Assembly (NCBI RefSeq): GCF_003286125.1
Contig: NZ_QMED01000001.1
Location: 391,183 to 455,182 of the forward strand
Source of the DNA: Algibacillus agarilyticus
GTDB lineage: Bacteria; Pseudomonadota; Gammaproteobacteria; Enterobacterales; Alteromonadaceae
Direction: 5' to 3'
DNA length: 64,000 nucleotides
Below the pieces are notes generated by a model. The model was not told where the DNA came from and made no database searches. It worked only from the letters and a program-made list of their open reading frames with translations. The position numbers were made by a program, and so were the translations under genes. Shown here in pieces: positions 18,139 through 28,240 of this stretch. Every line of letters starts with the position of its first letter. Within the stretch, counting starts at the first letter, position 1.

Positions 18139-19524
18139 ATGTTGCATATTTACAATACCTTAAGCCGTCAAAAACAAAAATTTGAGCCTATTCATGCCAA
18201 TAAAGTAGGTTTATATGTCTGCGGTGTTACTGTATATGACTTATGTCACATTGGTCATGCTCGCACTTACATCGCGTTTGATAACATGGTGCGTTATTTA
18301 CGTTTTATTGGTTATGACGTGAGTTACGTGCGTAACATTACTGATGTAGACGACAAAATAATTAAACGCGCGTTAGAAAACCAAGAATCATGTGAAGCAT
18401 TAACAGAACGTACAATCGCTGACATGCATCAAGATTTTGATTCACTTAATTTATTACGCCCTGATATTGAACCTCGTGTAACCACGCACATGAGCGAAAT
18501 CATCGATATGGTTGCCACCTTAGTTGAGAAAGAACACGCCTATGTTGCCCAAAGTGGTGACGTGCTTTTTGATGTGAGTAGCTTTGATAACTACGGTCAA
18601 TTAAGTGGTCAAGATTTAGAACAATTACAAGCGGGTTCGCGAGTTGATGTTGATACCACAAAGCGAAATCCGCTTGACTTTGTACTTTGGAAAATGGCAA
18701 AACCAAGTGAGCCTAGCTGGCAATCACCTTGGGGTCTAGGCAGACCAGGCTGGCATATTGAATGCTCAGCGATGAATGCTAAAGAATTAGGCGCTCATTT
18801 CGATATTCATGGCGGGGGCTCAGATTTATCATTTCCTCATCATGAAAATGAAATAGCACAAAGCTGCTGTGCATTAAACACACCTTATGTTAACTACTGG
18901 TTGCATTCAGGCATGGTCCAAGTTGATCAAGAAAAAATGTCTAAATCATTAGGTAATTTCTTTACGATAAGAGAAGTGCTTAAGCAATACGATGCTGAAA
19001 CCACACGTTACTTTTTAACATCAGGCCAATATAGAAGCCAACTTAATTATTCAACCGATAATTTAGATCAAGCGCGTACCGCACTCGAGCGTATCTACAC
19101 CGCTTTACGCGATGTAGACCTTAATAATGAAACAGAACTCGCCAAAGATGATGCATTTGTTACGCGCTTTTGTGCTGCGATGGATGATGATTTTAACACC
19201 CCCGAAGCCATTGCTGTCTTATTTGATTTAGCACGAGAACTTAATATTGCTAAACAGACAGATCAAGCCAAAGCGCAGCAATTAGCATCTACCTTGAAGC
19301 AGCTCGGTAGCATTATTGGTTTATTACAGCAAAAACCTGAAACCTTTTTACAAGCGGGCAGTGACAATGACGAAGTAGCAGTCATTGAAAAATTAATTCA
19401 GCAAAGAATTGATGCACGAGCAGCCAAAGATTGGGCTTTAGCAGATCAAGCAAGAGCTGAATTAACCAGCATGGGCATCATTTTAGAAGATGGCGCTAAC
19501 GGCACACAGTGGCGTAAAAAATAG
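18139..19524 (+). CDS. cysS: Cysteinyl-tRNA synthetase
   Basis: A 461-residue class I aminoacyl-tRNA synthetase. The HIGH motif is in [13 protein letters not shown] and the KMSKS motif in [11 protein letters not shown]. Zinc ligands are the Cys of YVCGVTVYD, the Cys of WHIECSAM and the H/E of [13 protein letters not shown]. The C-terminal DALR/anticodon region ends [12 protein letters not shown] as in E. coli. Divergent from ppiB, the usual arrangement. The stop codon is followed, one base later, by a 129-bp palindromic element in place of a typical terminator. Confidence 0.97.
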   Translation: MLHIYNTLSRQKQKFEPIHANKVGLYVCGVTVYDLCHIGHARTYIAFDNMVRYLRFIGYDVSYVRNITDVDDKIIKRALENQESCEALTERTIADMHQDFDSLNLLRPDIEPRVTTHMSEIIDMVATLVEKEHAYVAQSGDVLFDVSSFDNYGQLSGQDLEQLQAGSRVDVDTTKRNPLDFVLWKMAKPSEPSWQSPWGLGRPGWHIECSAMNAKELGAHFDIHGGGSDLSFPHHENEIAQSCCALNTPYVNYWLHSGMVQVDQEKMSKSLGNFFTIREVLKQYDAETTRYFLTSGQYRSQLNYSTDNLDQARTALERIYTALRDVDLNNETELAKDDAFVTRFCAAMDDDFNTPEAIAVLFDLARELNIAKQTDQAKAQQLASTLKQLGSIIGLLQQKPETFLQAGSDNDEVAVIEKLIQQRIDARAAKDWALADQARAELTSMGIILEDGANGTQWRKK

Positions 19525-19525
19525 A

Positions 19526-19654
19526 TATAGTCTTCTCGCTCAGGTTTTATGGTTCATTGTCAACGCTTACTCGCCCCAATCACATAGTAGAGCATATGCT
19601 CATGGGGTCTCGAAGCTTGACGGCTTCCCATAAAACCCGATCGCTTTGACTATA
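19526..19654. repeat. 129-bp imperfect-palindrome element, copy 2 (basic form)
   Basis: Same length and nearly the same sequence as 4043-4171, with a few substitutions, including CAACGC for CAGCGC and CATAGTAG for CATAATAG. It starts one nucleotide after the cysS stop, so the cysS transcript reads into it; it may double as a transcript-end structure. Confidence 0.85.
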
Positions 19655-19739
19655 GAAACATGATCAGTCTAAATTGTTTTAGGCTGATCATTAGGTTGAG
19701 CGTAAATGCGGATTAATGCTTGTTAACGATATGCTTTAG

Positions 19740-19789
19740 ACCAATTAATATAAATAAGTGATCTCTCAGTTATTATTACGGATTGGTAT
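19740..19789. repeat. 50-bp internally deleted relative of the 321-bp element
   Basis: The first ~29 bases (ACCAATT.ATAT.AATAAGTGATCTCTCA) match the reverse complement of the right end of 16982-17302, and the last ~20 (TTATTATTACGGATTGGTAT) match the reverse complement of its left end. Only the two ends survive, joined directly. It lies 3 nt past the stop of the convergent periplasmic-protein gene. Confidence 0.75.
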
Positions 19790-19792
19790 TAC

Positions 19793-20686
19793 TTATCTGT
19801 TTTCTGGTTTTTTAGTCAAAAAGTCGATTAGATCGGTTGTTGCAACTAATTCATCTTTTGGTGTTAACGCTTGTAGGCCTGGAGAGAAATAAGGGTTTTC
19901 AACACGGATTATTTTCCGTTTTTCAAAATTAGCGTATTTAATTACAGATTGGATCATATCTGAATGATATAAAAGCTCATCGTAACTACCGTCTTTTAAA
20001 GCTAATGTCATACCTTCAATTAACGCTTCATACAAGGCCTTATTTTTGTGACTCACATAAAAGTAAAACGCAGATGGATAAACCAACATTAAATTTTTCT
20101 CAACAGCCAATTCAAGTTCTTGCCGTTGAGATAAGTCTTTCCAGGGTTCATGAACAGCCAAAGGCATAAAATCAAAACGCTTTAAATTAAGCATCTGCCA
20201 AAGCCGACGCCCCTGAGAAGACGTAATAACATTAATACCCGCAGCCCTTAATACTTTAGTGTCCCCCCAAAACAACCCCTGCCCTGCTGTAAACTTTTGC
20301 AAATCTTGAAGCGTTTCAACTTGATCAAAAATAGGTTGATCACGTTCATTAATCACAAAAATTCGATAACCCAACAAGCCTTTGAAGATTGGAATTTTGA
20401 TTGCTTGAAGATCACGCTCAGCAATAGAAGATGCACTCGCCCACACAACGCTGATCAAATTATTATCAATATAGCGAGTTTTACGCCCATCTGTAATAAT
20501 TTCATTAATGCTTGTTATACAGGTACTATCAATAACTTTACCAATTGAAAGCTTAAATAAAGAGACAATAAGTTGATCTTTACTGGATTCAATTTTAGGT
20601 AATGAAACCGAAAGTTCACAACAAAGCACACTGAAACTTAATAAATTAAAAGATAAAAACCAAGCTAGCTTTATATTTTTTGACAA
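19793..20686 (-). CDS. Periplasmic solute-binding-protein-like protein (SBP family 3 type)
   Basis: A 297-residue protein with an N-terminal signal peptide (residues 1-~23). The body looks like a type II periplasmic binding fold: FVINERDQPIFDQVETLQDLQKFTAGQGLFWGDTKVLRAAGINV..., with QGRRLWQMLNLKRFDFMPLAVHEPW and a YPSAFYFYVSHKN segment typical of stand-alone SBP_bac_3-like proteins of marine gammaproteobacteria. No ABC permease or ATPase is adjacent, so a transport role is unproven; sensing or a stand-alone periplasmic role is equally possible. The ligand cannot be told from sequence. Confidence 0.7.
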   Translation of the reverse strand: MSKNIKLAWFLSFNLLSFSVLCCELSVSLPKIESSKDQLIVSLFKLSIGKVIDSTCITSINEIITDGRKTRYIDNNLISVVWASASSIAERDLQAIKIPIFKGLLGYRIFVINERDQPIFDQVETLQDLQKFTAGQGLFWGDTKVLRAAGINVITSSQGRRLWQMLNLKRFDFMPLAVHEPWKDLSQRQELELAVEKNLMLVYPSAFYFYVSHKNKALYEALIEGMTLALKDGSYDELLYHSDMIQSVIKYANFEKRKIIRVENPYFSPGLQALTPKDELVATTDLIDFLTKKPENR

Positions 20687-20842
20687 CTTAAACCTCTGAA
20701 ATGTGATATGGGCAAACCGTCTATTAGGGAATACGAGCGATTAATTCAAAAAAGTCACAAGCGCAATACACTTGCGAGCAACTTAAACAATAGTCATTAT
20801 AGTTGATGTTTTGTATTTAGTCGCAAGCTTAATATTAAGATC

Positions 20843-20866
20843 AAAAAAGCCACGGTAAAGTGGCTT
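20843..20866 (-). terminator. Rho-independent terminator after der
   Basis: Minus strand: AAGCCACTTTACCGTGGCTT stem-loop followed by TTTTTGATC. About 45 nt past the der stop. Confidence 0.85.
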
Positions 20867-20908
20867 CTTATGCTTATATTTATATCAGGCTAAATAAAGC
20901 AAATAATG

Positions 20909-22426
20909 TTATTTATCTCTATTTTTATTTTCATGAAATTTAACTAAACGCTTACGTTTACGCGCTTCACTTAACGTCATTTTATTTGATTTATCTGCAA
21001 ATGGGTTATCACCTTCTTTAAACTCTATCCTTATCGGTGTACCCATCATTTCAAGCGCTTTACGGTAGTAATTCATTAAATAACGCTTATAAGAATCAGG
21101 TAAATCTGTAACTTGCGTTCCATGAATTACCACTATCGGCGGGTTATGGCCACCCGCATGTGCATATTTAAGTTTAACTCTTCGGCCTTTAACCATCGGT
21201 GGCTGATGATCATCTACGGCCATTTTCATGATACGAGTCACCAGTGATGTGGTTAATTTTTTATTCGCAGACAAGTAGCCTTCATCAATTGATTCATATA
21301 AGTGCCCCACGCCGGTACCGTGTAATGCCGAGATAAAATGTAACCGGGCAAAATCAATAAAGCCTAATCGGCGATCAATTTCTGATTTAATTCTTTCTTT
21401 AATATCATTATCTAAGCCGTCCCATTTATTAACAGCGACAACAATAGAGCGGCCCGCATTTAATGCAAAACCAATTAAGCTAAGATCTTGATCACTTATA
21501 TTTTCACGTGCATCAATCACAATTAAAACCACATGTGCATCTTCAATTGCTTTTAGGGTTTTAATAACCGAAAACTTTTCGATTGTTTCATTAACTTTTT
21601 TACGTTTTCTGACACCTGCCGTATCAATGATTATGTATTCTTTACCTGCGCGTTCCATCGGGATATAAATACTGTCACGCGTTGTACCAGGCATATCAAA
21701 TACGATAACGCGATCTTCGCCCAACATACGGTTGGTTAAAGTCGATTTGCCCACGTTAGGTCGGCCAACAATAGCAAACTTTATTGCGCGTTTAGTTAAT
21801 ACCGCGTGTGCTTTTTCTTCTTCACTTAAATTAGCATACTCTTCAGCATTACTTTTTTCATCTTCAGGTTGAACCAACAACTCACCAAACTCGTCAAATT
21901 CTTCCTTCTCTTCAATAACCATGTCAGGAAAATTATCAGATAAAGGAGATAAAACAGTTTCAATTAACGAAGTAACGCCTCGGCCATGTGCCGCGGCAAT
22001 TTGATGGCAATCGCCTAAAGCTAAGGTATAAAATTCAGCTGTGTAAGAATCGGCATCAATACCATCTGTTTTATTAACAACTAAGTTAACTTGCTTATCA
22101 AGACGGCGTAAATGATTAGCCAACGCCGTGTCATCTGCCGTGACACCCGCTCGGGCATCAACAAGAAATAAAACAACATCAGCTTCTTCAATCGCCAGTA
22201 ACGATTGCTCAGCCATTTTGGCATCAATGCCTTCTTCATCACCGGTAATACCGCCAGTATCAATAACAATGAAATTATAACCATTATGAGCCGCTTGACC
22301 GTATTTACGATCCCGCGTTAAACCAGGGAAGTTAGCCACTAATGCATCGCGGCTGCGGGTCAAGCGATTAAATAGTGTCGATTTTCCAACATTAGGACGA
22401 CCAACCAGCGCAACAACAGGAACCAT
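20909..22426 (-). CDS. der: Ribosome biogenesis GTPase Der (EngA)
   Basis: About 505 residues with two tandem Era-like GTPase domains and a C-terminal KH-like domain, required for 50S subunit maturation. Both G1 loops read [11 protein letters not shown]3 motifs DTGGI and DTAGV and G4 motifs NKTDG and NKWDG are present. An acidic linker ([21 protein letters not shown]) joins the domains. ATG at 22426, with GAGG upstream, precedes [13 protein letters not shown]; an in-frame extension to 22447 is unlikely. Its neighbourhood with bamB-yfgM-hisS is conserved in gammaproteobacteria, here interrupted by the 330-residue gene. Confidence 0.96.
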   Translation of the reverse strand: MVPVVALVGRPNVGKSTLFNRLTRSRDALVANFPGLTRDRKYGQAAHNGYNFIVIDTGGITGDEEGIDAKMAEQSLLAIEEADVVLFLVDARAGVTADDTALANHLRRLDKQVNLVVNKTDGIDADSYTAEFYTLALGDCHQIAAAHGRGVTSLIETVLSPLSDNFPDMVIEEKEEFDEFGELLVQPEDEKSNAEEYANLSEEEKAHAVLTKRAIKFAIVGRPNVGKSTLTNRMLGEDRVIVFDMPGTTRDSIYIPMERAGKEYIIIDTAGVRKRKKVNETIEKFSVIKTLKAIEDAHVVLIVIDARENISDQDLSLIGFALNAGRSIVVAVNKWDGLDNDIKERIKSEIDRRLGFIDFARLHFISALHGTGVGHLYESIDEGYLSANKKLTTSLVTRIMKMAVDDHQPPMVKGRRVKLKYAHAGGHNPPIVVIHGTQVTDLPDSYKRYLMNYYRKALEMMGTPIRIEFKEGDNPFADKSNKMTLSEARKRKRLVKFHENKNRDK

Positions 22427-22523
22427 GACTACCTCAAAAACGAACAAATAAAAACGAGCGGAGCAAGCAATAACTCAGCCAAAAAATGGGCGCAAATTAT
22501 AGCACAGCATTTAACCTACTGAT

Positions 22524-22564
22524 ATACCCAAGTGATTGACATATGCTCAAGTGACTTGGGTGTA
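22524..22564. repeat. Palindrome-family sequence upstream of der
   Basis: Contains ATACCCAAGTGA and, after 20 bases, CTCAAGTGACTTGGGTGTAT: a duplicated, partly scrambled version of the 21-bp palindrome at 8333-8353. Confidence 0.6.
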
Positions 22565-22648
22565 TGTCACATATCAAGCGATTTAAAATATAAAAACACC
22601 AGCATTTGCTGGCATTATTTAATTAATTTTAACAGTCATTATCGAGGC

Positions 22649-23641
22649 TTAATGTCGCCAATTTAAACCGATAAAATATTGCATGCTTTGATAAGTAATA
22701 TCTGGTAACGTTTGTGTACCGCCATTATCCAACGTTTTTTCAAGCTGATCGCGTTTTTTATAAATACCACGTAAACCTAAATCAAATGAGACGTTTTCAG
22801 TAAACAAATAACGAGTACCCGCATAAGTATGCAAGCCAAAGCCCTCTGACACGCTGCCAGTATGCTCATTACCTTCACTTGACGAATTGATCACTCGATA
22901 ATAAAGCGGTACAGAAATTTCAGCCCCCGCATACCAATGCCAATTGCCATTTTGTGCAAATTCACTGTCATAGGCATAACCAACACCAATCTCAATATTA
23001 TCGCTTGATTCTGTAATCGCGCCCGTCACTATTTTTAAGCCTGCTTTTGCGACTTCTGCTTCAATGACTTCAGGCGAGTCACCAAGTTCGGTATGTTTTT
23101 GACGGATAAAATCTTTTAATACTTTATTTAACGGTGCAGAGCCGGTGCTCTCTTTTAAATGATAACGGCTGTAATCATAGGTATTAAACATCGTCCCAAT
23201 GATAAATTGTCCACCAGGGTACAACTGGTATGCCGCTTTGATTTCAAGCTCTGAAGAACTAACTTTAAAATCATTTTCTTGGATCGAGCCAAACGATCCC
23301 AATTTCCAGTCTTCTTTTTCTACATTTTGAATCAAAGTTGATGAGGTTCCAATATAAACACCCCAATCATCTGAAAGTGTACTGTATGACTTAGAACGAT
23401 GCATCGGGTTCATCACGCTTGTTTTGGTTTTTAAATTTTCACTTTCTTGAATTCCCCCTAAAAAATTGGTAATCGATTCTTGATAACTAACCTGCTCAAA
23501 ACCAATAGAAATAACACTATAATTAATTTCTTTCTTCTTGTTTTGAGCTGACTTTTGCGTTGAGGAGTCAGCAATCGCGACACTTGAAACAGCAAGGCAA
23601 GATAAACCCAAAGTTGTGATCGCGGTGAAACGTGTAAACAT
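22649..23641 (-). CDS. Putative outer-membrane beta-barrel protein
   Basis: A 330-residue protein with a signal peptide (MFTRFTAITTLGLSCLAVSSVAIA). The rest shows alternating amphipathic strands, for example GGQFIIGTMFNTYDYSRYH, IEIGVGYAYDSEF, WHWYAGAEISVPLYYRVI and VSFDLGLRGIYKK. It ends with aromatic-rich strand MQYFIGLNWRH, typical of barrel proteins recognised by the Bam complex. No named family recognised. It sits between bamB and der, where no barrel gene is normally found; function unknown. Confidence 0.6.
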   Translation of the reverse strand: MFTRFTAITTLGLSCLAVSSVAIADSSTQKSAQNKKKEINYSVISIGFEQVSYQESITNFLGGIQESENLKTKTSVMNPMHRSKSYSTLSDDWGVYIGTSSTLIQNVEKEDWKLGSFGSIQENDFKVSSSELEIKAAYQLYPGGQFIIGTMFNTYDYSRYHLKESTGSAPLNKVLKDFIRQKHTELGDSPEVIEAEVAKAGLKIVTGAITESSDNIEIGVGYAYDSEFAQNGNWHWYAGAEISVPLYYRVINSSSEGNEHTGSVSEGFGLHTYAGTRYLFTENVSFDLGLRGIYKKRDQLEKTLDNGGTQTLPDITYQSMQYFIGLNWRH

Positions 23642-23808
23642 AAAAATCCCTTAAACTTTAACAGTAACAATAACAATGATTAACCATTTATAAAAAGGGT
23701 TAAATATCAATCAATTATCGAGTTATATTATGCAAAATGGGATGAAATAGCGAGCGAGAAGTTAAGCTAAAAAGTAAATAGAGGAAATATGAAATATTTA
23801 TAAATAAA

Positions 23809-23840
23809 CGGTAAGTAATGCGTTTTGCAGTGACTTACCG
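23809..23840 (-). terminator. Possible terminator after bamB
   Basis: Minus strand CGGTAAGT...ACTTACCG stem with a 16-nt loop followed by TTTATTTAT; moderate quality, ~12 nt beyond the bamB stop. Confidence 0.55.
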
Positions 23841-23852
23841 AATATATGAGTA

Positions 23853-25139
23853 CTAAAAAGATCGACTCTCAAAAATATAGCGTTCCGGCGCAACAAAACC
23901 CGTTGTTTGATTCATTGGTTTACTTGATGCATTTTCGTCAAAAGCCACCGCTGATATCTCACCTGAGCTTGCTTGAACAATAAGCGTTTTATCATCAATA
24001 ACACCAGGACTGTACAAGCCTTCACGATCAATTAATAATTGCGCTTCAATTGCCCCCGTTTCAGTGTTTAACCAATGCACATAGCCTTCAAAATCGCCAA
24101 CTGCGATTCGACCATCATGAATAATAGGTGCCGTTAATTGACGATTAATAAGCTCGGCACTACTCCATTTCTCGACACCATTGCGGCGATCGACAGCTAA
24201 AATATTACTTTTTTTATCAACTATATACAGGTCATTGCCTAGAGTCGTCATATTAACGTAGCCTGCATACTCACGTTTCCATACAATGCTACCATTACGA
24301 TAATCCATTGCAGTCAAAGTACCGCCATACGACAAACTATAAATCAAACGACCAATAACCAGTGGTGTCGAATCAATATCAACAACACGTTCAAGTTCAG
24401 TTGATCCTGAAGGGGTGGCGACAATTTCTTCCCAAGCTAATTGACCGGTTTCAGCTAAATAAACCGATAACTTACCGTTAGCACCACCAACCATAATCCC
24501 GCCATTAGCAAAAACCGGAGCAGAAGAGCCGCGTAAGGTTAAGACAGGGACTTCAGATTCAGTATGCCATTTTTGCTCGCCGGTTTGTGCGTCAAGCGCA
24601 AATATATGACCTGCCGTTGTATGAACGTAAACCTTCCCCGCTTCAGCAACAGGTGAAGAAACCACTTCACCTTTTACTTTTACACGCCAAGCAATTTCAC
24701 CTGTGGCTTGGTTTAACCCGATAACTTCACCGTCTTCCGTACCCAAATAAACATGGTCGTAAGAGGCAACTAGGCCGCCCGCAACACGCGCAATTTTTTC
24801 ATCATCAAAACCAAATATCTGCCAAAACGAATTAGGCACTTTGCGCACATCGGCACGCCATACTTGTTCACCCGTTGATTTATCTAATGCATAAATATCG
24901 CCGCTACGAGAAGCGACAAACACTTTATCGTAAGCAACCGTAGGCGATAACGATGAATAAAAAGAGTCAATACCCGAAGAAACGCTAAAATCCCATTGCT
25001 CAGTTAAAGGCAATGGCGCCGATAAAACCGGCAAAGGTGCCGGCAGATCCGCTATATCATCATTACTAGCACAGCCTTGTACACCGAGTACAATAGCTGA
25101 AATCAGTAATAATGGCTTCAAACCGCAATGTTTTATCAT
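23853..25139 (-). CDS. bamB: Outer membrane assembly lipoprotein BamB
   Basis: About 428 residues. A lipoprotein signal with lipobox VQGC is followed by a PQQ/WD-like eight-bladed propeller with repeats of the form VYALD..TGE..W (IYALDKSTGEQVWRADV, VIGLNQATGEIAWRVKV, IFALDAQTGEQKWHTES). It is a scaffold lipoprotein of the BamABCDE barrel-insertion machine at the inner face of the outer membrane. ATG at 25139 is preferred; the longer frame starts at a TTG inside yfgM. It follows yfgM directly, the conserved order. Confidence 0.95.
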   Translation of the reverse strand: MIKHCGLKPLLLISAIVLGVQGCASNDDIADLPAPLPVLSAPLPLTEQWDFSVSSGIDSFYSSLSPTVAYDKVFVASRSGDIYALDKSTGEQVWRADVRKVPNSFWQIFGFDDEKIARVAGGLVASYDHVYLGTEDGEVIGLNQATGEIAWRVKVKGEVVSSPVAEAGKVYVHTTAGHIFALDAQTGEQKWHTESEVPVLTLRGSSAPVFANGGIMVGGANGKLSVYLAETGQLAWEEIVATPSGSTELERVVDIDSTPLVIGRLIYSLSYGGTLTAMDYRNGSIVWKREYAGYVNMTTLGNDLYIVDKKSNILAVDRRNGVEKWSSAELINRQLTAPIIHDGRIAVGDFEGYVHWLNTETGAIEAQLLIDREGLYSPGVIDDKTLIVQASSGEISAVAFDENASSKPMNQTTGFVAPERYIFESRSF

Positions 25140-25140
25140 A

Positions 25141-25764
25141 TTACGAAGCAACCAATTGAGAGTTAACCGCTAAGTCATCTAATTTCATTTGTAACACAGG
25201 GTTACCGTTAAGGCCGCCATTATCAGCTGCCGCTTGATAAGCATCACGTGCTTTATCATTTTCGCCTTTCTGTAAGTAGATATCACCTTTTAACTCATCA
25301 ACTCGCGCTTCAAAAGCGGCCGGAAAAGTTTGATTAGTGATCGCTAAAGCGTCATCACTTTTATCTTGAGCAACAAGCACTCTCGCCAAACGGTAATTAG
25401 CCAGTGCTTTAATTTCGACTTTATCCGCGTTAGCAACAACCCAAGCTAATTGCTTTTCGGCTTTTGCATATTCAGATTCTTCGGCAAATGTTTTAGCAAG
25501 CATTAACGCAGCGAGTTCAGCATAACCTGAGTCACTATTAGCCTTAATAAATGATTCTGCTTTTTCAGGTGAAATAGATTCAACGACTTCATTATAAGCA
25601 ACAGATTGTGCTTCTTGTGCTTTAACGGTTTCTTCTTGGTAATAATTGTATCCACCAACACCCGCTAAACCCGCGACAACACCGACGACAATGGAAATAC
25701 CATTTTCACGCCAAAATCGTTTAATTGCTTCTACTTGTTGTTCTTCAGTTGTGTAAGTTTCCAT
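25141..25764 (-). CDS. yfgM: YfgM family inner-membrane TPR protein (ancillary SecYEG translocon subunit)
   Basis: A 207-residue protein: cytoplasmic N-terminus METYTTEEQQVEAIKRFWRENG, one membrane segment (ISIVVGVVAGLAGVGGYNYY), then periplasmic TPR-like helices. YfgM is associated with the Sec translocon and periplasmic chaperones. It lies between hisS and bamB, 3-4 nt from the hisS stop; the three-gene order is the family hallmark. Confidence 0.92.
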   Translation of the reverse strand: METYTTEEQQVEAIKRFWRENGISIVVGVVAGLAGVGGYNYYQEETVKAQEAQSVAYNEVVESISPEKAESFIKANSDSGYAELAALMLAKTFAEESEYAKAEKQLAWVVANADKVEIKALANYRLARVLVAQDKSDDALAITNQTFPAAFEARVDELKGDIYLQKGENDKARDAYQAAADNGGLNGNPVLQMKLDDLAVNSQLVAS

Positions 25765-25767
25765 TTT

Positions 25768-27048
25768 CTACCTCTGGAGTGCATTTTCTAGCTCTGCCGT
25801 GACAGAGTCTATTGAAATTGTTGTTTGTTCTTGTTGAGTACGTAAATATTTTAATGTGACTTGATTATTTTGTACTTCATCATCACCAATAATAATGGCT
25901 AATTCTGCACCACTTTGGTCCGCTTTTTTAAATTGCTTTTTAAAGTTACCACCGCCGCAATTTAATTGAATTCGACAATCAGGTAAAGCATTTCGAATTT
26001 GCTCCACTATCACAGGGGCTTTTAATAACGCACTATCACCTTGCACAATAACATATGCGTCAACGGCACCACGAATATCTTCAGTTAACCCTAACGTTTC
26101 AAGAATAAGCACTAAACGCTCTAATCCCATGGCAAAGCCAACCGCAGGTGAACCTTTGCCACCTAATTCAGCGACTAAGCCATCATAACGACCACCAGCA
26201 CAAACGGTACCTTGTGAGCCTAAACAATCCGTTACCCATTCAAAAACAGTACGATTGTAATAGTCTAATCCACGCACTAAGCGTTCATTTACTCGGTATT
26301 GGATACCTAAAACGTCTAAACGTTCACATAATTGTGAAAAATGTTGTTCTGATTCTTCACTTAAGTAATCTGGTAAGCGTGGGGCGCCCGCTAACATTGC
26401 CTGTACTTCTGGATTTTTACTGTCCAATACACGCAGAGGGTTAGTTTCCATACGTCGCAAGCAATCGTCATCTAATTTGTCTGTATTCGCTTGTAAAAAC
26501 GCAACTAAGGCTTCTCGATGCGCTGCGCGATCTTCACTTGAACCCAGCGAGTTTAATTCAAGAGTCACTTTATCTGCAATACCAAATTCACGCCAAAAAC
26601 GTGCAGTCATCGCAATCACTTCAGCATCAATATCGGGGCCATTTAAGCCAAATGTTTCAACACCAAATTGGTGAAATTGGCGGTAACGACCTTTTTGTGG
26701 GCGCTCATGACGAAACATCGGTCCCATATACCATAATCGCTGAATTTGGTTATAGATAAGACCATGTTGATTACCTGCACGCACACAACTTGCCGTACCT
26801 TCAGGACGCAAGGTTAAGCTATCACCGTTACGATCGTCGAAGGTATACATTTCTTTTTCAACGATATCAGTGACTTCACCGATAGACCGCTTAAACAATT
26901 CGGTTGATTCAACAATCGGCATACGTATTTCACTATAGCCATAGCTCGCAACCACTTTACGTAAAACAGATTCGACTTTTTGCCAGACGGGTGTTTGCGA
27001 TGGCAAACAGTCATTCATGCCTCGGATGGCTTGTATATTTTTTGACAC
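25768..27048 (-). CDS. hisS: Histidyl-tRNA synthetase
   Basis: A 426-residue class II synthetase. The motif 2 region is [25 protein letters not shown]; the HisA motifs are [15 protein letters not shown] and [15 protein letters not shown]; motif 3 is [15 protein letters not shown]. The C-terminal anticodon-binding domain ends near residue 420. Preceded by ispG on the same strand, followed by yfgM. Confidence 0.97.
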   Translation of the reverse strand: MSKNIQAIRGMNDCLPSQTPVWQKVESVLRKVVASYGYSEIRMPIVESTELFKRSIGEVTDIVEKEMYTFDDRNGDSLTLRPEGTASCVRAGNQHGLIYNQIQRLWYMGPMFRHERPQKGRYRQFHQFGVETFGLNGPDIDAEVIAMTARFWREFGIADKVTLELNSLGSSEDRAAHREALVAFLQANTDKLDDDCLRRMETNPLRVLDSKNPEVQAMLAGAPRLPDYLSEESEQHFSQLCERLDVLGIQYRVNERLVRGLDYYNRTVFEWVTDCLGSQGTVCAGGRYDGLVAELGGKGSPAVGFAMGLERLVLILETLGLTEDIRGAVDAYVIVQGDSALLKAPVIVEQIRNALPDCRIQLNCGGGNFKKQFKKADQSGAELAIIIGDDEVQNNQVTLKYLRTQQEQTTISIDSVTAELENALQR

Positions 27049-27109
27049 AGAAATTAACTCTTGTTATGCGTACTTTATTTAACTAAAAGTACATTTTATT
27101 TAATAATCT

Positions 27110-28234
27110 TTAAGATTGGCTTAAATCAGCCACATCTATTCGTTTACTTTCATCTAAGATATTAGCTTTAGCGCGAATATGTCGCTCAAGTGTATCGACT
27201 ATATTGGTATTATCAATTCGTTCTTTCTGCCTTTCACCGCCCAGGTAAAAACCACTGTGCCCTTTAGCACCGGCGAGGCCAATATCACTAGCTAACGCTT
27301 CGCCAGGTCCGTTGACGACACAACCAATAACCGAGACGGACATAGGCGTAACAATATCTTCTAATCGCTCTTCCAACGCATTCATTGTGCTGATAACATC
27401 AAATTCTTGGCGTGAACAACTCGGGCACGCAATAAAATTGATGCCACGTGAACGAATACGCAATGACTTGAGGATATCAAAACCAATTTTAACTTCTTGA
27501 ACAGGGTCGGCTGCCAAAGAAACGCGCAAGGTATCGCCAATACCATCATTAAGTAACATACCTAAGCCAATGGCTGATTTCACCGCCCCAGCTCTCGCAC
27601 CACCAGCTTCAGTAATACCTAAGTGCAATGGATTATCAATTTGTTTTGATAATAAACGATAAGCTCCAACAGCTAAAAATACATCTGATGCTTTAACGCT
27701 AACTTTAAATTGATCAAAGTTAAGGCGGTCTAATATATCCACATGACGCATTGCGGATTCAAGTAAAGCCTCTGCTGTGGGTTCACCGTATTTTTCTTGG
27801 ATATCTCGCTCTAATGATCCGCCATTCACACCAATCCTGATAGGGATATTTTTATCGCGAGCACAATCAACAACCGCTCTAATACGCTGTTCATTACCAA
27901 TATTCCCGGGGTTAATGCGTAAGCAATCAGCACCATACTCAGCGACTTTTAAAGCGATGCGGTAATCAAAGTGAATATCAGTGACTAGCGGCACATCAAC
28001 ACGTTGTTTGATGATTTTAAACGCTTCCGCAGCTTCCATAGTCGGAACAGAAACGCGGACGATATCAGCACCAGCGTCAGCTATCTGTTGAATTTGTGCA
28101 ACAGTTGCGTCAACGTCGGTTGTTTCAGTATTTGTCATTGACTGTACTGAAATAGGAGCATCGCCGCCGACTGCAACCTTGCCAACCCAAATTTTTTTAG
28201 TCAATTTTCGTTTGATGGGCGATTCATGAAACAT
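27110..28234 (-). CDS. ispG: 4-hydroxy-3-methylbut-2-en-1-yl diphosphate synthase (flavodoxin)
   Basis: A 374-residue enzyme of the non-mevalonate isoprenoid pathway, converting MEcPP to HMBPP. A TIM-barrel N-terminus contains [17 protein letters not shown]. The [4Fe-4S] ligands are the CPSC motif ([10 protein letters not shown]) and the distal Cys in [10 protein letters not shown]. Six nt separate its start from the rodZ stop, and hisS follows. Confidence 0.97.
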   Translation of the reverse strand: MFHESPIKRKLTKKIWVGKVAVGGDAPISVQSMTNTETTDVDATVAQIQQIADAGADIVRVSVPTMEAAEAFKIIKQRVDVPLVTDIHFDYRIALKVAEYGADCLRINPGNIGNEQRIRAVVDCARDKNIPIRIGVNGGSLERDIQEKYGEPTAEALLESAMRHVDILDRLNFDQFKVSVKASDVFLAVGAYRLLSKQIDNPLHLGITEAGGARAGAVKSAIGLGMLLNDGIGDTLRVSLAADPVQEVKIGFDILKSLRIRSRGINFIACPSCSRQEFDVISTMNALEERLEDIVTPMSVSVIGCVVNGPGEALASDIGLAGAKGHSGFYLGGERQKERIDNTNIVDTLERHIRAKANILDESKRIDVADLSQS

Positions 28235-28240
28235 GCTTAT

